64,000 nt of DNA, taken from NCBI GenBank assembly GCA_026120185.1, contig JANUWF010002342.1, forward strand, positions 4,283,001 through 4,347,000, in the 5' to 3' direction. The position numbers and the translations under genes were made by a program. Below the pieces are notes generated by a model, which was given only the letters and a program-made list of their open reading frames with translations, was not told the DNA's origin and made no database searches. The DNA comes from Voacanga thouarsii (taxonomy: Eukaryota; Streptophyta; Magnoliopsida; Gentianales; Apocynaceae). The first letter of the stretch is position 1. Each line of letters begins with the position of its first letter. Below, piece by piece: positions 59,401 through 64,000 of the stretch.

Positions 59401-60120
59401 CAACATTAGCCTCATCAGCTTCAATGTGTCTTGCATTTTCTGCTTGTTTTTCCTATCTTTTTAGTGCCAATTTTATCTTCTTATCAAACTCATTCAATCT
59501 TTCATCAACAACATCATTATACATCTAGTCATTATAATCATCCAATTTATAGTCAGAGTCAATAAACCTCTCATCTACCTTAGAATCTTTACTAGCATCT
59601 TCAAATAATTTTGGCCTACAATTCTTTCTTTTTTTTCACCTGTGATTGACTAACCAACCATACCAAAATTAGCATTGTTCATTGCTAAATCTCTATCTTT
59701 TGGATTCTCAAAACCACTGCTCATTGGTACCTATTTTGGTCTAGCTGAATGTTGAACTTGTTGCTTTCCTACCATCATCTCTGTCTCTTGTGAGTGTTCA
59801 TTTTTACTACATGCAACTACTGCAACTTTTAGATTCTTTGTAATATTGTTTACTGCTACTTGAACTAGTTTAACCTCATCCCGTGGCATTTCAAACATCA
59901 ATTCTATAAATACTTCTTCATTTTCTTCTATTACTACCAGTTGTTCTATTGAATCTATAATCAACTTCTGAATATCTAAATGTTCTGTTGCAACTACATC
60001 TACTTTTGCTTGTTCTAAATTGTGTTCACTTATTGCTAGTTCTTTATTGTATTCCATTATTTCAACTCCAAAATAAAGGTCTAAGTATGCTGCCATTGGT
60101 TCTTTACTTTGTTGCTCCAC
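56449..60120 (-). pseudogene. Mutator-like (MURA-type) transposase gene, degenerate
   Basis: Right to left on the minus strand there is an acidic N-terminal region (59731-60120, continuing to 'FIDSDYKLDDYND' near 59530). A MuDR DNA-binding start 'NPHFEVGVK' is near 59010. The DDE domain (58185-58598) has 'VWDYCEELRRSNP', 'GLDGTFFKDP', 'VGIDANDG' and 'STWRWCIEGL', keeping both visible catalytic acids. The SWIM zinc finger CICRKWDLTGIPCKHG is at 57498-57542. Across the nested hAT-like element lies a knuckle CTRCGKIGHNIRKY (about 56570) whose last Cys is Tyr. This order is the plant MURA layout. Multiple stops and shifts make it dead. Introns are possible. Terminal inverted repeats and the 9-bp target duplication were not found. 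Confidence 0.88.
56695..57313. mobile_element. hAT-like non-autonomous element inserted in the MULE gene (619 bp)
   Basis: The terminal inverted repeats are TAGGCTATCA (left) and TAGGACTGTCA (right, reversed). The flanks are GGCCTTCC (56687-56694) and AGCCTTCC (57314-57321), an 8-bp target duplication with one mismatch, the hAT signature. The interior has GCTCGGCC/GGGCCGAG-like blocks near both ends in inverted order and an AT-rich centre. No ORF is present. It splits the MULE transposase between the SWIM finger and the C-terminal zinc knuckle, in the 'LLGRP' linker. Confidence 0.75.
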
Positions 60121-60434
60121 TGTTGCTTCTTCAGAATTATAGCAAGTAAGATTATATCACTTGTATTCAATTAGGAATCTTGCCTGACATCAACAATCAT
60201 ATATGGATTAGATAAACATAGTCTATGATGAAATTGATTGAAGCATTCCAATATAGACCAATCGTCCCTTATCTGTAATCAATCACAAGGAAAGAATTAG
60301 AGAGAATATGCAACATATATAGTTTAAACTAAATAGAGAAATTTTAGGGAAATTTTAAGTAATTTTAACAAAATCCTAATACAACTTCATTATATAAACT
60401 AAACAAAGATAAGTACAAGAAAAAAAACTTACAA

Positions 60435-61170
60435 AATAAGGATATTCATATATGTAGAACCTTTGGTGAGCACTTTGCATGAATATTTTGGCATAAAGTA
60501 GAACATAGAATCCACACTCCACATCACCTACTTGTTGTGGAATATAAGAACCAATTTATCTTACAATTTAGTTTAATAGTCTAATAAAGTAAATGCTCAA
60601 TAACAATGTAAATTCTAAATTCAGGCTTGCCTAAAAAGGGAATATTGTCAAATGATGTTGTATCCACAGTTCTTCCTATCTTGTTGAAAACATCAAATAC
60701 GAACCTGTGCATAAAAGAAAATTAGATATTTAGCATAGGGATAGAATGTTCTGAAGTGTAACATATAAAGTAATTGGAATACTTGTATTGCATACTTTCT
60801 TATCTATACATCAAATCGATGCTTTACGGATTGCGGTGAGTCTAATAGAAGCATACAAGGATTCGTGGACTCTAAATCTCCCTCAAAGTCATATAATATC
60901 AAGAGATTTCAGTAAGACCTAAACAAAATCCTTGAGCAGTTAAGGAATCTAAAATTCGTTGAATAGATGCAATCAAGCAAAATTCTTTGAACTAAAATTA
61001 AATCCATACCATAAAATAATTGGAAAAAGGACATATTTCTTAAAGAATATGCCCCTTTTTTAATCCAATCCAACACATCTTTATTTCCTCTTGCATATAA
61101 GTAGAACCATAGGGAATCTAAATATGTAAAGGTATTTCTCTTATCCAAAAGGAGTTCATTCCATATAATT
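60435..61170 (-). pseudogene. Ulp1/SENP-like (C48) cysteine protease gene, degenerate, with likely introns
   Basis: On the minus strand, exon A (from 61170 after a 'tttacttctag' acceptor) encodes 'KRNTFTYLDSLWFYLYARG', then 'NLLILYDFEG' and 'NPCMLLLDSPQSVKHRFDV'. Exon B (about 60702-60600, after a 'tatgcacag' acceptor) encodes 'FVFDVFNKIGR'. Exon C (about 60545-60435) encodes 'IPQQVGDVECGFYVLLYAKI'. The order matches plant Ulp1-like proteases (HW.LL, MLLLDS, PQQ...CG.FV). The catalytic Asp, the oxyanion Gln and the Cys are kept. The His-Trp pair reads Tyr-stop (TAC TGA, 60914-60909), consistent with one C-to-T and one G-to-A change, so the enzyme is dead. It is on the same strand and just upstream of the MULE transposase, as in Ulp1-carrying MULEs. 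A SUMO-protease role is known for the family only. Confidence 0.7.
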
Positions 61171-62697
61171 CTAGAAGTAAATAAGGAAAGAAGAAAAGAT
61201 TGTTGCTGTAAATAATAGTCTCAGGGCAAACCATTATCTTAAGTAAATACAATATAATTAACAAAGTTTACTCGAAGTACTGTTCGAACTTTTCCGTGTC
61301 CAACATTTCTGTATTTTCCTTCCACCCTTTTAGTCTAGGCATCTGTTCATGAATAAATGGCATAAATGAGATAAAATGATAAACTCTAGATAGATATTAC
61401 TACTAGCAAACTTAGTGACAAAGTTTGAGTGGATACTTGAGCTTTCAGTTGAATATTTGCAACTAGTTATAAACAAATAAATAAATCTCACGCCGAAGAT
61501 TCATATTTAGTGCTAAATTATACAATTTTAATGCTGCCAAAACTCCATGGTCGAAGAAGATTCAATTACCCCAGAAAAAAAAAATGCAAAGAAGATTCAT
61601 CAGTAGTATAAATAGAAAAAGACCAAGAAAAGTGATGGCCCTATTTGCGTCAATAGTACAACTACAAACATTTGCTGTCCTGACTTGCAAAAAAAATATT
61701 GTGATGGTCCTAACAAGTTAGTTGTCCTTATACACCCAACTATACTTTAGCCACAAACAAGCCCATGCATACTATTTTGCAACGGCAAGCATCGTATTTT
61801 CAAATGCTTCACATTTATTACACCAATTATTTTTCTGTAAACAATTTTTATATAGAAATAGATATGGCTTCATCCACTACTTGCTCAACCCTCATATAAC
61901 ACACCAAAAGAACACCTTTTCCATATCTAAATTTCGCATTCACCATAAAATTAACTATAAATGAAAATAAAACTTTAACAACCACAAACAAAATACATAT
62001 TTATAAATGACTTAAGCTCTTCACATATACTTGACTAAAGCTGCAATATCTCTCTACTCCTCCAAGATTTACAGCCTAATGAATGAAGTAAGAACACAAG
62101 TTCGAGTTACCATTTCCATTAAATTATTCAAAAAAATTTCTTCTAAAATCATTGGAATCCCATTGTCCTGGAATTTAAATTGAGCCCACCAAATAATTCT
62201 CTAAGATTTGACAAAAAATAAAGAATAACAATTTTAATAGCTTAAAATTGATCAAAAAACATGTATTGGAAACCAAATTGATACATTGATTGTGAGAAGA
62301 GACAAAAAGGAGAAGAGAGAGGACAGAATTTTGAGGCGTTTTATCTAAAAGAAAGATAAGATTATAGCTACTTTGGGAGAAGAGTGGGTTTTTGGAAAGG
62401 GGACCAATTGTTTTTGGGTATCATGTGAGAGGATAGGTTTGGAGGGAATATGAATGTAGTTCTAATTTTATCCTCTCAAAAATTGTCACCTGCAAGTCTT
62501 GTGACATCAGGTGTTGGATTTGTTCTTTTTTTTGGTTGGAATGACAAAAAAAAATGTTTAAGTTAAATACATAAGGGATAAAAAAAAGTTAAAAATAACG
62601 GTGAGAACAAAATAGCTAAGAAGCATAAGATTAGGAATTAAATAGGCAAATTTTTACTAATATATCCTAATTTGACAAAAGTACTCTTTTCCCAATT
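61171..62697. other. Non-coding AT-rich flank
   Basis: I recognise no gene. Short open frames have no familiar domain. It may include the outer part of the Ulp1/MULE element, but I did not find a terminal repeat. Confidence 0.5.
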
Positions 62698-63099
62698 TAG
62701 GACTGTCAATGGGTTGAGCATATTCGAACCCGACTTGATTTGAAACCCGTTTATAATGGGTCTGATATAGTTATTTTATTACCCAACTCGATCTAAATCT
62801 GTTTACTTGTTTAGTCTATATAATTGGATTTGAGTATAAATATTATAATCTCATATCCATTTATCCGATTAATTTAAATATTATATAGAATATATATTAT
62901 TATATAATATTGTATTTATATAAAATATATAATTATATTATTGTATACCGACCCGAATTTGATACCCATGTTCTTAGGTATAAATATTTTTATATCATAC
63001 CCAACGAGTATTCGAATTAGATATAAAATATTGTTAATTAGATTGGATGTGAAAGATAGCGGTTCGGATCCAATTCGATCCGACCCATTTACACCTCTA
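62698..63099. mobile_element. Second small hAT-like non-autonomous element (402 bp)
   Basis: The left end TAGGACTGTCAATGGGT and the reversed right end TAGAGGTGTAAATGGGT form an imperfect terminal inverted repeat of the TAGGG(N)TGTCAATGGG type common in plant hAT elements. The interior is AT-rich with GGGTCTGATA/GGATCCAATTCG-like blocks near the ends. The 8-bp flanks (TCCCAATT, TTCTACCC) do not match, so the target duplication is lost or the ends are off by a few bases. An open frame at 62941-63222 that runs out of the right end is not recognised. Confidence 0.6.
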
Positions 63100-64000
63100 T
63101 TCTACCCAAACCATTCTCCTCTCGATGTCAAAGGTCCGCAAGAGGTCCGCGAGAGAAGAGAGAATAAAAAGTCTAAAAACCATGAACTAACTATGATGTT
63201 TAAGGTTGCTTTGGAGGATTGAATCTCAATCATGGTTGCCGCCAATATTATGTGGAATATTACTTCTCATTCGAAAATATATCATTCTTTTTTATGGTAT
63301 TCAATTCGAAAAGGAATGTATCCTTAGAATTTAAGAATAATTTTCTAAAATTTTTCATTACCACTTTAAATCTAAACAAAAAGAAGCTATTCCTTTAAAC
63401 CTATAGTCAAGTTCTTTGAAAAAAAAATTAAATAATTGTTATCATCAAATATTTAATTTGTAATTTAAAAGATTTTTTGATCAAAATATTAATGTATACC
63501 CAAAAAAGTGCAATTGATGGGCTCACAAATTAGCATTAAATCTCTGAAAAAAAATTGTAACTGAAAAATCTTGTAAACTTAGTGTGTCTCCCAAAACGAG
63601 TTACGAAGAAACATGAAGCTTCCATCAACCCGGCTGTGAAAATATCGCAACCCTAAGACAAAAATTGCCACACCCACCAACTTCTGCTATGGGAGTTGTT
63701 GACAGATCGAACCACCAACCACTTTTATTATAAAAGTTTTATTTTACTTACCAAAAATATCTTTAAAATGTTTATTTAGCATTAACTTCCAAATTACGGA
63801 TTCGTATAACACTGAATTTTTTAAATTTAGATCTTAACAATAAATATATAGACATCATTTTTATACGATTTTAAGATCTTTTTAAATAAAATTTTACAGT
63901 ATAAATTTAATGATAAAATTAATTAAAATACAGAAAATAAAGAATTAGAAAATCTCAAACTAATTTTTAATCCAGTATTAGTTAAACCAATATTTAATGA
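63100..64000. other. Non-coding AT-rich sequence
   Basis: I see no gene, RNA or element that I can support. Homopolymer and AT-rich stretches only. Confidence 0.5.

Noticed and set aside
59219..59464. Plus-strand 81-codon frame with hydrophobic stretches, possible membrane protein
   Set aside because: It is antisense to the MULE gene between its acidic N-terminal and DNA-binding parts. No domain is recognised.
1..64000. CRISPR array, bacterial operon or integrated DNA virus
   Set aside because: There are no regularly spaced repeats, no operon-like gene packing and no viral replicase. Everything recognisable is plant transposon sequence.

Overview
This window is plant nuclear DNA, AT-rich and repeat-dominated, most likely dicot. 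I cannot name the species. The evidence is the Ty1-copia and Ty3-gypsy elements with plant-type initiator-Met primer sites, a Mutator-like (MULE) transposase of the plant MURA type, small hAT-like elements and long AT microsatellites. I found no convincing intact host gene, no rRNA or functional tRNA, and no CRISPR array. Essentially every recognisable coding stretch is a decayed transposable-element gene.

Left part (1-15.5 kb). A copia pol remnant on the minus strand (Copia-D, 6673-8541) is cut on both sides by gypsy-type LTRs. The left one (1-6672) runs off the window edge and carries a 3.8-kb solo LTR (2364-6134) with a perfect 5-bp target duplication. The right one is the 3.4-kb 5' LTR of Gypsy1 (8542-11958). 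It is followed by a primer binding site and a ruined gag region.

Middle (15.5-40.1 kb). Copia-A (15490-36760, duplication AACTC) is inserted in the Gypsy1 interior. Copia-A holds a solo LTR of a SIRE-like family in its own 5' LTR (15698-17146). A complete SIRE-like element, Copia-B (21211-31799, duplication TTCTC), sits in its gag gene. Copia-B has LTRs, a primer site, gag-pol, a third ORF downstream of pol and a polypurine tract. Gypsy1 resumes at 36766 with the end of its pol gene and its 3' LTR (37462-40090).

Right-middle (40.1-55.6 kb). The Gypsy1 3' LTR is broken by another gypsy-like LTR start (40091), then by a minus-strand copia fragment (Copia-E, 40885-42559), then by a minus-strand truncated SIRE-like copy (42560 to about 46405). 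The last joins, without a normal insertion junction, to Copia-A2 (about 46408-55635). Copia-A2 is a minus-strand relative of Copia-A with LTRs, leader, primer site and gag-pol.

Right end (55.6-64 kb). A decayed MULE transposase gene on the minus strand (56449-60120) has DDE, SWIM and zinc-knuckle parts and is split by a 619-bp hAT-like element. Directly upstream on the same strand is a decayed Ulp1/C48 cysteine-protease-like gene (60435-61170). The pair resembles Ulp1-carrying (Kaonashi-type) MULEs. A second small hAT-like element lies at 62698-63099.

The items most worth following are the coding-looking third ORF seen in two divergent SIRE-like copies, dense TTTTGGA/TCCAAAA motif clusters in that family, a short leader hairpin shared by Copia-A and Copia-A2, candidate introns inside the long gypsy LTRs, and the Ulp1-MULE pair.
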